Part shown: piece by piece, positions 34,986 through 44,458 of the stretch | Numbering within the stretch: position 1 is the first letter of the stretch | Layout of the letters: the number at the start of each line of letters is the position of its first letter | Assembly (NCBI GenBank): GCA_002968845.1 | Contig: PVBG01000001.1 | Location: forward strand, 372,001-436,000 | Direction: 5' to 3' | DNA length: 64,000 nucleotides | From: Neorhizobium tomejilense | GTDB taxonomy: Bacteria > Pseudomonadota > Alphaproteobacteria > Rhizobiales > Rhizobiaceae | Program-made: the position numbers and the translations under genes | Notes under the pieces: generated by a model | Told to the model about the DNA's origin: nothing | What the model saw: only the letters and a program-made list of their open reading frames with translations | The model's database searches: none

Positions 34986-36884
34986 TCACGGTTGGACATC
35001 GATCACCAGCATCAAGCCACCACCGCCATCGGTTTCGACATTGTTGTTCGTCGTGTGGTGGGAGATATGGCAGTGGACGAGCCATTTGCCCGGTCGCTGG
35101 GCGGTCCATAGGACATCGTAGCGTTGTCCGGGAGCAATGTTGACCGTGTCGGCCAGGTAGCGGGCGGTTGGCGCCAGTGTCTCCCCATCGCGCGCGGCGA
35201 CCTCGAACGGGCCTCCATGGACGTGCATCGGATGGATGGCCGTCGTGTGTGAACCGACGAAGCGTATCTTCAGTTTCTGCCCGACCTTCATCTTGATCGT
35301 GTCCGTTGCGGGATAGGATTTCCCGTTGATCGTGAAGAAGTTGGGTAGGGCACCTTCCATCGGCATGGCCGGATATGTGAGCCACTCCCGCTTCACCCAT
35401 TCCTGAAGCTGCATCGTATATTCGAGATCGGCGGGAATTTCGTTCACTGCATCCTTTGGGTCGATGATCAGCGCCCCATACAGGCCAAGCGACTGCTGCC
35501 GATCCACGTGGTCGTGCGTGTGGTAGAAATACGTGCCGGACTGCCCGACGGTATATTCGTAGGTGAAGGTCTGGCCCGGCTCTATCGGCTTCTGGGTAAT
35601 GTGGGCCGGCCCGTCCATCTCGTTTGGCAGGATCAGGCCATGCCAATGGACGGTCGTGCTTTCCGGGAGCCGGTTGGTGACGTTGATCCGGACCCTGTCG
35701 CCTTGCACGACCCGCAAAGTCGGGCCTGGAACCTGATTGTTGTAGGCGTAGGCCTCCACCGTTTCGCCGGGCAATATCGACCATCCGATCACCGAGGCGG
35801 TCAGGTCGAAGACCTTGACGTCGCCATCGATGCGCGGCGGAAGGACTTCGCCACCCATCGCCGTCTCCCGCGCCCGAAAACCGGCGAGACGGGGGTCGAC
35901 CGCCGCCATGTCGCGCATGGCGTCGCCGGGCGTATCGAACGTCATGATCATCCCGGGGGCCATGATCGCACCACCGACGTCGTGGGCGCTCAGATGCATG
36001 TTCACCCTGGTGAACGGGTAGGCGAAGCCGGCTATCAGCATGATCGAGGTGAAGGCGGCCATCGTGGCGATCTGGAGACGGGTAGGAGCGAACGCGCTGC
36101 TTGGACGATCCTGCCCCGACCCGTGATGCTGATGGTTGCCGGCTTGCTGTTGTCGGTTCTCGTCTCCGTGGGCATGTGCGCCTTCCTGGTGCTGCCCATG
36201 CTTTTCGCCGGCCATTTGGCCTCGCTGCGTCATCAGCCCGTGCTTCAGGCCCTTGGCGACCAGCCAGACATTGAACGGGTAGGCGATCGCGAAACCGACC
36301 CCGATGCCGAGGGCCATCACGCCCCAGAAGAGCATTTCTCCCGGCCACATCGCCCTCATGTCGCGGCCCATCATCAGGATCGCCATAACGGGAGCCATGC
36401 CGGCCATCATCGCATTCATGCTGATGAATTCCGGCATGAAGGAGTGCCGGACATTCTGCCAGTAAGTGCCGCCCATCATGTTCTTCATGAACAGTGCCTG
36501 GAAGATGAACAGGCCGAGCGTGAAGCCGGCGATGTATTCGATGATGATATCGATCCACATCGGCAGGCCGAGAAGAGCGGTGATCGCAGCGGCGATGATG
36601 ATGCCCGTGGCGTCACCGGCAACGCAGTGGATGGTGGAGCCGATCCCCTGTTTCCACAGCGGCTTGATGAACTCTTCGTGCGTTCCGGGCACAGGTTCCT
36701 TGTCCGCCAGGATGTAGAGGAGCAGGCCGATCGGCCCGAGATAGAGAGTGACGAGGATGAAGCCCCATTTCATCACGGCCGGTTCGGGATTGTTCCTGAA
36801 CTGGTCCGAGGCGACATAAAGCGTGCTGAGCCCGGCCAGGATGAACCAGACGAAGAGAAGATAGTCGATTGGCTGGATGAACAC
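34986..36884 (-). CDS. DUF4396-multicopper oxidase fusion protein
   Basis: A 632-residue membrane-bound oxidase. Residues 1-215 hold about six helices of DUF4396 type (PEPAVMKWGFILVTLYLGPI; IGSTIHCVAGDATGIIIAA). A His/Gln-rich linker follows (GQHQEGAHAHGDENRQQQ), then one more helix near 255. The oxidase domain has TVHWHGLILP, YFYHTHDH, HPMHVHGGPFEV and WLVHCHISHHTTNN. The start is a GTG with GGAGG five bases upstream; an earlier GTG lacks this. The domain join is uncommon. It sits behind a CueR-type promoter, so copper should induce it. Confidence 0.88.
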   Translation of the reverse strand: MFIQPIDYLLFVWFILAGLSTLYVASDQFRNNPEPAVMKWGFILVTLYLGPIGLLLYILADKEPVPGTHEEFIKPLWKQGIGSTIHCVAGDATGIIIAAAITALLGLPMWIDIIIEYIAGFTLGLFIFQALFMKNMMGGTYWQNVRHSFMPEFISMNAMMAGMAPVMAILMMGRDMRAMWPGEMLFWGVMALGIGVGFAIAYPFNVWLVAKGLKHGLMTQRGQMAGEKHGQHQEGAHAHGDENRQQQAGNHQHHGSGQDRPSSAFAPTRLQIATMAAFTSIMLIAGFAYPFTRVNMHLSAHDVGGAIMAPGMIMTFDTPGDAMRDMAAVDPRLAGFRARETAMGGEVLPPRIDGDVKVFDLTASVIGWSILPGETVEAYAYNNQVPGPTLRVVQGDRVRINVTNRLPESTTVHWHGLILPNEMDGPAHITQKPIEPGQTFTYEYTVGQSGTYFYHTHDHVDRQQSLGLYGALIIDPKDAVNEIPADLEYTMQLQEWVKREWLTYPAMPMEGALPNFFTINGKSYPATDTIKMKVGQKLKIRFVGSHTTAIHPMHVHGGPFEVAARDGETLAPTARYLADTVNIAPGQRYDVLWTAQRPGKWLVHCHISHHTTNNNVETDGGGGLMLVIDVQP

Positions 36885-36921
36885 GGCTTCCTCCACATCG
36901 CTAAGTCACGAGATGGAGCGG

Positions 36922-36952
36922 ACGCTACAAGTTTCCAGCATTGGAAGGTCAA
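36922..36952 (-). promoter_or_regulatory. CueR/MerR-type promoter with 19-bp spacer
   Basis: Minus strand: -35 TTGACC, a 19-base spacer TTCCAATGCTGGAAACTTG and -10 TAGCGT. The dyad CCTTCC...GGAAA is the CueR operator pattern, and the over-long spacer is diagnostic of MerR-family activation by DNA distortion. The transcript would start about 30 bases before the oxidase GTG. No CueR gene is in the window. Confidence 0.75.
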
Positions 36953-37134
36953 GCGCTTCAAGGCGTGTTTCGGGCGTCCTGCTTTTGCGCGATCGACGTT
37001 GACGGGCTGGTGGTGCCATGCTTCATCATCGAGCCAGACAGGTCGTTTCGGCTGGCGATGCCGGGCTCGCAGAAGGTGGGCGGACGATATCGACAGTTGC
37101 GGCAGGGCCAGGATGGGATTTGAGGAGGCATGTC

Positions 37135-38028
37135 ATGGGCAAGCGGATCGTATTCACCGGCGGCAGCGGCAAGGCTGGAAGGCATGTCGTGCCGTATCTC
37201 GTAGGGGAAGGGCATGAGGTCCTCAACCTCGATCTGGTGCCGCTCGATTGCCCCGGCGTCAACACGCTGATTACCGATCTCAGGGACGGCGGCGAAACCT
37301 TCAACGCGCTCTCCATGCATTTCGGCTTCCAGGGGCTGGAGAGCGGCAAGGGGCCGGCGCCCGTCGATGCGGTGGTGCATTTCGCCGCCGTACCGCGCAT
37401 CCTGATGCGCCCGGACAACGCGACGTTTTCGGCCAACACGATCTCCACCTACAACGTCGTCGAGGCGGCGATGAAGCTCGGCATCCCCAAGGTGATCATC
37501 GCGTCCAGCGAGACGACCTATGGGGTCTGCTTTGCCGAGGGCGACAATGACTACCGTTCGTTTCCGCTCACCGAAGATTACGATGTCGACCCGATGGACA
37601 GCTACGGTCTCTCCAAGGTCGTCAACGAGAAGACGGCGCGGGCCTTTGCCATGCGTTTCGGCGCGGACATCTATGCGCTTCGGATCGGCAACGTGATCTC
37701 GCCGGAGGACTACAGCCGCTTCCCCGCCTTCCTCGCCGACCCGCCATCGCGCAAGCGCAATGCCTGGAGCTATATCGATGCCCGCGATCTCGGCCAGATC
37801 GTGCATCTCTGCATCGAGAAGGACGGCCTCGGTTTCCAGGTCTTCAACGCGGTCAACGACACGATTACGGCGCTTGAGCCGACCCGGCCGTTCCTCGAGC
37901 GCTGGGCGCCCGGTACGCCCATCGTCGGCGAGATCGGCGAATTCGAGGCTCCGATCAGCAACCGCAAGATCAGGGAGGTCCTGGGTTTCGCCGAGAGCCA
38001 CGATTGGCGAAAATACGTCACAAGGTGA
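37135..38028 (+). CDS. NAD(P)-dependent epimerase/dehydratase
   Basis: A 297-residue extended short-chain dehydrogenase. The nucleotide-binding motif VFTGGSGKAGRHV is at the N terminus; a catalytic YGLSK (Y-x3-K) is present, as is ASSETTYG. It probably works on a nucleotide sugar or a uronate (uronate dehydrogenase-like proteins look similar). The ATG at 37135 lies 6 bases after GAGGAGG. First gene of what looks like core chromosome to the right. Confidence 0.85.
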   Translation: MGKRIVFTGGSGKAGRHVVPYLVGEGHEVLNLDLVPLDCPGVNTLITDLRDGGETFNALSMHFGFQGLESGKGPAPVDAVVHFAAVPRILMRPDNATFSANTISTYNVVEAAMKLGIPKVIIASSETTYGVCFAEGDNDYRSFPLTEDYDVDPMDSYGLSKVVNEKTARAFAMRFGADIYALRIGNVISPEDYSRFPAFLADPPSRKRNAWSYIDARDLGQIVHLCIEKDGLGFQVFNAVNDTITALEPTRPFLERWAPGTPIVGEIGEFEAPISNRKIREVLGFAESHDWRKYVTR

Positions 38029-38151
38029 TGCTAAGAACCGGGCTTGCCAAAATAGGGGGCCAAAATAGCGGGGAAAGCCGCCGCAGGAGATTGGTCGGGC
38101 GGCCTTATGCTATTATATCATTCCCTGACGATGGAATCGGCGGCCTGACCC

Positions 38152-38946
38152 ATGAAACAATATCTCGATCTTCTTCGGCATGTGATGGAAACCGGTACCG
38201 ACCGGGGCGACCGCACCGGCAAGGGGACCCGTTCGGTTTTCGGCTATCAGATGCGCTTCGACCTCGCGGAAGGTCTTCCGGTCCTGACGACCAAGAAGCT
38301 GCATCTGAGATCGATCATCCACGAGCTCCTGTGGTTCCTGAAGGGCGATACGAACGTCGCCTATCTGAAGGAGAACGGCGTCTCGATCTGGGACGAATGG
38401 GCCGACGAGAAGGGCGAGCTTGGCCCCGTCTACGGCTACCAGTGGCGCTCCTGGCCCGCCCCCGACGGCCGCCACATCGACCAGATTTCGCAATTGATCG
38501 AAGGCCTCAAGGTCAACCCCAATTCGCGCCGGCATATCGTGTCGGCCTGGAACGTCGGCCAGCTCGACGACATGGCGCTGCCGGCCTGCCATTGCCTGTT
38601 CCAGTTCTACGTCGCCGACGGCAAGCTCTCCTGCCAGCTCTACCAGCGCTCCGCCGACGTCTTTCTCGGCGTGCCGTTCAACATCGCGTCCTACGCCCTG
38701 CTGACGATGATGGTCGCCCAGGTGACGGGGCTGAAGCCCGGCGACTTCGTCCACACGCTCGGCGATACGCATATCTACTCGGATCACTTCGAGCAGGCGA
38801 AGCTGCAACTGACCCGTACCCCGAAAACGCTGCCCACCATGCGCATCAATCCTGCGGTAAAGGACATCTTCTCCTTCCGCTTCGAGGATTTTGCGCTCGA
38901 AGGGTATGAGGCCGATCCGCATATCAAGGCGGCGGTGGCGGTGTGA
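38152..38946 (+). CDS. thyA: thymidylate synthase
   Basis: A 264-residue enzyme, the same length as E. coli ThyA. It makes dTMP from dUMP using methylene-tetrahydrofolate. The catalytic cysteine is C146 in [13 protein letters not shown]. Other family segments are [11 protein letters not shown] (phosphate binding), WFLKGDTN and [19 protein letters not shown]. The stop overlaps the DHFR start (GTGA), an operon that recycles the dihydrofolate made by this reaction. Confidence 0.98.
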   Translation: MKQYLDLLRHVMETGTDRGDRTGKGTRSVFGYQMRFDLAEGLPVLTTKKLHLRSIIHELLWFLKGDTNVAYLKENGVSIWDEWADEKGELGPVYGYQWRSWPAPDGRHIDQISQLIEGLKVNPNSRRHIVSAWNVGQLDDMALPACHCLFQFYVADGKLSCQLYQRSADVFLGVPFNIASYALLTMMVAQVTGLKPGDFVHTLGDTHIYSDHFEQAKLQLTRTPKTLPTMRINPAVKDIFSFRFEDFALEGYEADPHIKAAVAV

Positions 38947-39473
38947 GCAAGCCCCGTCTCGTCATCATCGCCGCCGTCTCGCGGAACGGCGTCATCGGCC
39001 GCGATGGCGACATGCCCTGGAGACTTTCGACCGATCTGAAGCGCTTCAAGGCGCTGACCTTGGGCAAACCGGTCATCGTCGGGCGCAAGACCTTCGACAG
39101 TTTCGGCGGCAGACCTCTCCCGGGCCGGCCGCATGTGGTCGTCACGCGCAATCCGGATTTCCACTACGAGGGCGTCGATGTGGCCGCATCCCTCGACGAG
39201 GCACTCAAGATTGCCGGCCGCAGGGCCGAGGAGGCCGGAGCCGACGAGATCTTCGTGCTGGGCGGCGGCGAGATTTACGCCCAGGCGATCAGGATCGCAG
39301 ACATGATGCGTGTCACGCATGTTGAAACCGATATTTCGGACGGTGATACGTTCTTTCCCGCCATCGATCCGGCGGTGTTCGAGAAGATCGATGAGGTTGC
39401 CGTTCCGGTGGGCGAGAAGGACAGTTATCCGACCCGTTTCGCCACTTATGCCCGCCGAACCGCGACAAACTGA
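38943..39473 (+). CDS. folA: dihydrofolate reductase
   Basis: A 176-residue enzyme that reduces dihydrofolate to tetrahydrofolate with NADPH. The family signature [20 protein letters not shown] and the NADPH loop [19 protein letters not shown] are clear, and [11 protein letters not shown] is the second glycine motif. The GTG start overlaps the thyA stop by four bases. Trimethoprim-relevant residues cannot be judged without alignment. Confidence 0.96.
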   Translation: MSKPRLVIIAAVSRNGVIGRDGDMPWRLSTDLKRFKALTLGKPVIVGRKTFDSFGGRPLPGRPHVVVTRNPDFHYEGVDVAASLDEALKIAGRRAEEAGADEIFVLGGGEIYAQAIRIADMMRVTHVETDISDGDTFFPAIDPAVFEKIDEVAVPVGEKDSYPTRFATYARRTATN

Positions 39474-39613
39474 AACATTTCGTGACCGTTGAACGGGAAG
39501 TTATTGAACCTGCGTTGAAAGCAGGTCGGCGCATCCCTATAACGGGCAATAGCCAGACGGCTGCCGCACGGCAGGGTCGCGGTTTGGGAGCGAATACGAA
39601 CAAAGAGGTTTTG

Positions 39614-40711
39614 ATGCCCTGGAGCAATCAGAATGGTGGCGGCGGCGGTCCTTGGGGCGGCGGTGGCGGTAATAATCAAGGGCCCTGGGGACAGGGACCG
39701 AACCGCCCACGCGGCGGCGGGGGTAGCGGTGGTCCGCCCGACCTCGAAGACATCATAAGGCGCAGCCAGGACCGGCTGCGCAGCGTAATGCCCGGCGGCT
39801 TCAACGGCGGCGCCTTCGCGATCGTTCTCATCGTGATCATTGCCTTCCTCGCCTTCCAGTCCGTCTATACGGTCCAGCCGGACGAGCGCGGGGTCGAACT
39901 GCGTTTCGGCCGCCCGAAGGACGAAATATCCATGCCGGGCCTGCATTTCCATTTCTGGCCGTTCGAATCCGTCGAGATCGTCAAGGTCACCGAACAGCAG
40001 CAGAATATCGGCGCGGCTCGGGGCTCAAGCTCCAATGCCGGCTGGATGCTGACCGGCGACCAGAACATCGTCAACGTTCAGTTCTCGGTTCTGTTCACCG
40101 TAACCGATCCGAAGGCCTATCTCTTCAATCTGGAAGGCCCGGCTTCGACGCTGCAGCAGGTTTCCGAAAGTGCCATGCGCGAAGTCGTCGGACGCCGCCC
40201 GGCGCAGGACATTTTCCGCGACAACCGCGAAGGCATCTCGACCGAGGTGCGCAGCATCATCCAGGGCACGATGGATACCTACGGCTCCGGCCTTTCCATC
40301 AATGCAGTACCGATCGAGGATGCGGCACCGCCGCGTGAAGTGGCCGACGCCTTCGAAGAAGTGCAGCGTGCCGAACAGGACGAGGATCGTTTCGTCGAAG
40401 AGGCGAACCAGTACGCCAACCAGAAGCTCGGCCAGGCCCGCGGCCAGGCAGCCCAGGTCCGCGAAGAGGCCTCCGCCTACAAGGACAAGGTCGTCAACGA
40501 AGCGCAGGGCGAGGCGCAGCGCTTCGTCTCCATCTACAACGAATATGCCAACGCGCCTGAAGTGACGCGCCGGCGCATCTTCCTCGAAACCATGGAAACG
40601 GTCCTGAAGAACTCCCGCAAGATCATTTTGGACAACAAGGACGGCGTGGTTCCCTATCTGCCGCTCAACGAGATGATCAAGCCGCAGACGAACCAGGGAG
40701 GCACACGATGA
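39614..40711 (+). CDS. hflK: FtsH protease activity modulator HflK
   Basis: A 365-residue stomatin/prohibitin-family protein. A Gly/Trp/Asn-rich N terminus (NGGGGGPWGGGGGNNQGPW) is followed by one membrane helix (about 73-93) and an SPFH domain beginning QPDERGVELRFGR. HflK and HflC form a large membrane complex that encloses FtsH and modulates its proteolysis. The stop overlaps the hflC start (ATGA). The ATG at 39614 starts the family-like sequence. Confidence 0.95.
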   Translation: MPWSNQNGGGGGPWGGGGGNNQGPWGQGPNRPRGGGGSGGPPDLEDIIRRSQDRLRSVMPGGFNGGAFAIVLIVIIAFLAFQSVYTVQPDERGVELRFGRPKDEISMPGLHFHFWPFESVEIVKVTEQQQNIGAARGSSSNAGWMLTGDQNIVNVQFSVLFTVTDPKAYLFNLEGPASTLQQVSESAMREVVGRRPAQDIFRDNREGISTEVRSIIQGTMDTYGSGLSINAVPIEDAAPPREVADAFEEVQRAEQDEDRFVEEANQYANQKLGQARGQAAQVREEASAYKDKVVNEAQGEAQRFVSIYNEYANAPEVTRRRIFLETMETVLKNSRKIILDNKDGVVPYLPLNEMIKPQTNQGGTR

Positions 40712-41658
40712 ACTCCAATCGACTCCCCGCATTCCTGATCGGCCTCGCCGTTCTTCTCATCCTCATCTATTCGTCGGTCTTCGTGGTCAACGAACGCGAA
40801 CAGGCGATCGTCGTCCGCTTCGGCGAAATCCAGGACGTCAAGCGCGAGCCGGGCATCTATTTCAAGCTGCCCTTCGCATTCATGGACGCCGATCGCGTCC
40901 AGTATGTCGAGGACCGGGCATTGCGCTTCGATCTCGACAATATCCGCGTCCAGGTGCGCGGCGGTGCCTTCTATGAAGTCGACGCTTTCGTCGTCTACTC
41001 GATCACCGGCCCGCGCCTCTTCCGGGAAACGGTGTCGGGCGATCGCGAATCTGCCGAATCGCGCCTTCGCACCCGCCTCGATGCGGCTTTGCGCCGGGTC
41101 TACGGTCTGCGCAATTTCGACGCGGCGCTTTCGAACGAGCGTTCTTCGATGATGCAGGAGGTTCGCGCCGACCTGAGTGCTGCGGCGGAAACCCTCGGGC
41201 TCGCGATCCGCGACGTTCGTATCCGCCGCACCGACCTCACCCAGGAAGTGTCGCAGCAGACCTTCCAGCGCATGAAGGCGGAACGTCTTGCCGAAGCTGA
41301 ACTGATCCGCGCTCGTGGTAACGAGCAGGGCCAGCGCCGGCGGGCGATCGCCGACCGCCAGGTCGTCGAATTCGTCTCCGAAGCACAGAGGGATTCCGAA
41401 ATCATGCGCGGTCAGGGCGATGCCGAACGCAACAAGATCTTCGGCGAGGCCTTCCAGCGCGATCCGGCCTTCTTCGAGTTCTACCGCACCATGCGGGCTT
41501 ATGTGGCTGCACTTGCCGACAACGGCACGACCTTGGTGCTGTCGCCGGATTCGGAGTTCTTCCGGTTCTTCAACTCGTCCGCAGGTCAGGCACTTGCGCC
41601 GATCCAGCCTCCGGCTCGACCCGCACCGCCTGCCGCGCCCGCAGCGCCGGCGAACTGA
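40708..41658 (+). CDS. hflC: FtsH protease activity modulator HflC
   Basis: A 316-residue SPFH protein, partner of HflK. An N-terminal helix (about 7-27) is followed by VNEREQAIVVRFGEIQDVKR and the conserved RIRRTDL-type segment (here DVRIRRTDLTQEVSQQTFQR). The C terminus is a Pro/Ala-rich tail. A strong terminator follows. Confidence 0.95.
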   Translation: MNSNRLPAFLIGLAVLLILIYSSVFVVNEREQAIVVRFGEIQDVKREPGIYFKLPFAFMDADRVQYVEDRALRFDLDNIRVQVRGGAFYEVDAFVVYSITGPRLFRETVSGDRESAESRLRTRLDAALRRVYGLRNFDAALSNERSSMMQEVRADLSAAAETLGLAIRDVRIRRTDLTQEVSQQTFQRMKAERLAEAELIRARGNEQGQRRRAIADRQVVEFVSEAQRDSEIMRGQGDAERNKIFGEAFQRDPAFFEFYRTMRAYVAALADNGTTLVLSPDSEFFRFFNSSAGQALAPIQPPARPAPPAAPAAPAN

Positions 41659-41670
41659 TCTGGCAAGTTT

Positions 41671-41694
41671 GGGGCGGCGCAAAGCCGCCCCTTT
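41671..41694 (+). terminator. rho-independent terminator after hflC
   Basis: GGGGCGGC (41671-41678), loop GCAAA, GCCGCCCC (41684-41691), then TTT. It ends the thyA-folA-hflKC strand 12 bases after the hflC stop. Confidence 0.85.
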
Positions 41695-41880
41695 CATGAC
41701 AAGACCATCCACAGGCGTGACGGGTAGAGGGCGCAGTCCTCACGAAAAGGTAATTTCCACAGTCGTCATTCCGCCTTATGCTCTGCCGAAACTCCGCCCG
41801 ATTCAAAGGTTCCTATAGCCTGCCCGGGTGGAGACCGCTCTTCCGGGGTGATGCGGACAACCCAACAGCGAGGACGCCAG

Positions 41881-43524
41881 ATGGCCCATTCGGTTCGATC
41901 GACCTTCAAGCGCACCGTCACGCTTGCGGCAACTTTTGCCCTGCTGGCGGCACCCTTGCAGGCGATTGCCCAGACCCCGGTCCCTGCCGCCCCGGGGCAG
42001 AACGCCAATCCGCCAGCCGGTTCTCCGGGCGTCATGCTGCCGGCTCCGCCGACACCGTCTCCGACCATCAATCCGCCCCCGGCTCCGGGGCCGATGGCAG
42101 GCGGCGGCCCGGGTTCGATCGCCGATCTCGCCGAAGGCCTGCTCGATGCCGTCGTCAACATCTCCACGTCCCAGAGCGTCAAGGACCAGGGGGCCGGCCC
42201 GCAGCCCCAGATTCAGGAAGGCTCGCCATTCCAGGAGTTTTTCGAGGACTTCTTCGATGGCCAGGGCAACCAGAACGGCAACCAGAAGGTTTCTTCGCTC
42301 GGCTCCGGCTTCGTGATCGATCCCTCCGGCTACGTGGTCACCAACAACCACGTCATCGAAGGCGCCGACGACATCGAGGTGATTTTCCCGAACGGCTCGA
42401 AGCTCAAGGCCAAGCTGGTCGGCACCGACACCAAGACCGACCTGTCGGTCCTGAAGGTCGAGCCCAAGGCGCCGCTCAAGGCCGTGCGCTTCGGCGATTC
42501 CCGCCGCATGCGGATCGGCGACTGGGTGATGGCGATCGGCAACCCGTTCGGTCTCGGCGGATCCGTGACACTGGGCATCATCTCGGCCCGCGGCCGCAAC
42601 ATCAATGCCGGTCCCTATGACAACTTCATCCAGACGGATGCGGCGATCAACAAGGGCAATTCCGGTGGGCCGCTGTTCAACATGCGCGGCGAGGTGATCG
42701 GCATCAATACCGCGATCATTTCACCGTCCGGCGGTTCGATCGGCATCGGTTTCGCCGTGCCGACGGAACTCGCCGAAAATGTCGTGCACCAGCTGACCGA
42801 ATTCGGCGAGACGCGCCGCGGCTGGCTCGGCGTGCGCATCCAGCCGGTCACCGACGACGTGGCAGCAAGCCTCGGCCTCGACAGGGCGCGCGGCGCGCTG
42901 GTATCCGGCGTCGTCAATGGCGGGCCGATCAAGAACGGCGAGATCAAGGCCGGCGACGTGGTCCTCACCTTCGACGGCCAGTCCGTCAACGAGATGCGCG
43001 ACCTGCCGCGCATCGTTGCGGAAAGCCCGGTCAACAAGGAAGTCGACGTGGTGATCCTGCGCGACGGCAAGCAGCAGACCGTCAAGGTGACGCTCGGCCG
43101 CCTGGAGGATAGCGCCGATCCGGAGGAGGAAGACGACCAGCCGGCCCTGCCGGAAGGCCAGGGCGAGAATAAGACGCCGGACAACAAAGCGCCCGGAGAC
43201 CAGAAGGGCGAACTCAGCCAGGACCCGGCCGCAGCCTTCGGCATGACGCTCGCCGTGCTCGACGAAGACCGCCGCAAGAGTTTCAGCATTGTCGAAAGCG
43301 TCGAGGGGGTACTGATCACCGCCGTCGCGCCGAATTCGCCGGCAGCCCAGAAGGGGTTGAAGGTCGGCGAGGTCGTGGTCGAGGTGGCGCAGGATTTCGT
43401 CGAAAGCCCGGCCGACGTCGTCAAGCGGATCTCGGTCCTGAAGTCCGAGGGTCGGCGCAACGCGCATGTGATGGTCTCGGATCCTTCCGGAAACCTGCGC
43501 TTCGTGGCGCTGCCGCTGGAATAA
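41881..43524 (+). CDS. Do-family periplasmic serine protease (DegP/MucD-like)
   Basis: A 547-residue protease with a signal peptide (RTVTLAATFALLAAPLQAIA) and a Pro-rich segment. The catalytic triad is visible as TNNHVIE (His), KTDLSVLK (Asp) and NKGNSGGP (Ser). Two PDZ domains follow: RRGWLGVRIQPVTDDVA and a second near LITAVAPNSPAAQKG, split by an acidic, Lys-rich linker. It degrades or refolds misfolded envelope proteins. GAGGA lies 7 bases before the chosen ATG. Confidence 0.93.
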   Translation: MAHSVRSTFKRTVTLAATFALLAAPLQAIAQTPVPAAPGQNANPPAGSPGVMLPAPPTPSPTINPPPAPGPMAGGGPGSIADLAEGLLDAVVNISTSQSVKDQGAGPQPQIQEGSPFQEFFEDFFDGQGNQNGNQKVSSLGSGFVIDPSGYVVTNNHVIEGADDIEVIFPNGSKLKAKLVGTDTKTDLSVLKVEPKAPLKAVRFGDSRRMRIGDWVMAIGNPFGLGGSVTLGIISARGRNINAGPYDNFIQTDAAINKGNSGGPLFNMRGEVIGINTAIISPSGGSIGIGFAVPTELAENVVHQLTEFGETRRGWLGVRIQPVTDDVAASLGLDRARGALVSGVVNGGPIKNGEIKAGDVVLTFDGQSVNEMRDLPRIVAESPVNKEVDVVILRDGKQQTVKVTLGRLEDSADPEEEDDQPALPEGQGENKTPDNKAPGDQKGELSQDPAAAFGMTLAVLDEDRRKSFSIVESVEGVLITAVAPNSPAAQKGLKVGEVVVEVAQDFVESPADVVKRISVLKSEGRRNAHVMVSDPSGNLRFVALPLE

Positions 43525-43540
43525 GCCCAGGGCGAGGCGG

Positions 43541-44122
43541 TCAGTGGGTGCGCCCCGCGGCCGCCCTCTGGCGTTGCCACTCATCGCGTGTAATCGCATA
43601 GACCACATGCGGTTTCAGATGCGGATGCGTATCCGGCACCCGCGGGTGGTCGAAATCCATGCCGGTGATGCGATGCAGGCCGAGCCGCTTCATGACGGCG
43701 GTCGATCGCCTGTTTTCGCCGACTGCGAAGGAGACGATCGCATCGAGGTGCTTTTCGCCGAAGGCGAAGTCGAGCAGCGCGCGGGCTGCCTCCGTGACAT
43801 AACCGTTACCCCAGAACCGGGTCGCCAGCCGCCAGCCGATCTCTACCGTCTCGACCGGAAAGATATCCGGCATGTTGGCGAGCGACAGGCCGCAGAAACC
43901 CATGGACTCCTGCGTTTCCTTCAGTTCCAGCGCGTAAAAGCCGAGCCCGGTTTCGGTGATCGCATCGTTGAGCTTTGCGAGAAAGGTGTCGGCCTCCTCG
44001 TGGGTGCGACGGAACGGGAAAAATTCCATCACCTTCGGATCGGAATTGATCTCGCGAAAGAGGTCGCGGTCGCTGTCGATCCAGCTTCTGAGGCGCAGGC
44101 GTTCGGTTTCGAGGATGATCAT
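43541..44122 (-). CDS. GNAT acetyltransferase, RimJ/RimL type
   Basis: A 193-residue acetyltransferase. It begins IILETERLRLRSWIDSDRDL, has EIGWRLATRFWGNGYVTEAA as the acetyl-CoA loop, and ends in AVMKRLGLHRITGMDF. The substrate is unknown. It is convergent with the protease gene, 17 bases apart. Confidence 0.9.
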   Translation of the reverse strand: MIILETERLRLRSWIDSDRDLFREINSDPKVMEFFPFRRTHEEADTFLAKLNDAITETGLGFYALELKETQESMGFCGLSLANMPDIFPVETVEIGWRLATRFWGNGYVTEAARALLDFAFGEKHLDAIVSFAVGENRRSTAVMKRLGLHRITGMDFDHPRVPDTHPHLKPHVVYAITRDEWQRQRAAAGRTH

Positions 44123-44146
44123 GGGACGATGCACGGTCGACCTGCT

Positions 44147-44458
44147 CTATGATGCTCTGGAAGAGGATTTCGGCTTCTGGAAGCTGATGCGGAGTTTCGT
44201 GCCAGTCGCATCGGCGAACCTTTGCAGGGTGCGGGTCGAGGGCATGGAACGACCACTCTCCAGCCGGGCGATGGCGGCCTGAGTCGTGCCCATGGCCTTG
44301 GCGACGTCTTCCTGCGTCATGGAGGCCTGGGCGCGTGCCTTGATCAGGGCCTCCGCGAGGGCAAATTCCTCTTCGAGGGCATCATAGGCCGCTACGAATT
44401 CGGGGTCCTTGAACCATTCCTTCGCTGCCTCGCTTACCAGAAGGCTCTTCTTGTTCAT
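44147..44458 (-). CDS. XRE-family antitoxin (HigA-like)
   Basis: A 103-residue protein. The first 40 residues are helical and acidic, then a Cro/C1 helix-turn-helix: MTQEDVAKAMGTTQAAIARL, ESGRSMPSTRTLQRFADAT. Length and position after a Gp49/HigB-type toxin gene, with which it overlaps by four bases (ATGA), fit a HigBA-type module in toxin-first order. The toxin gene is broken, so this antitoxin would be an orphan. Confidence 0.85.
   Translation of the reverse strand: MNKKSLLVSEAAKEWFKDPEFVAAYDALEEEFALAEALIKARAQASMTQEDVAKAMGTTQAAIARLESGRSMPSTRTLQRFADATGTKLRISFQKPKSSSRAS

Noticed and set aside
35508..37217. 569-codon plus-strand ORF
   Set aside because: Antisense of the DUF4396-oxidase fusion; the opposite strand carries all copper motifs and a CueR-type promoter.
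38113..38922. 269-codon minus-strand ORF
   Set aside because: Antisense of thyA, which has a catalytic Cys at the exact family position.
40654..41712. 352-codon minus-strand ORF
   Set aside because: Antisense of hflC; GC-rich codon bias opens the opposite frame.
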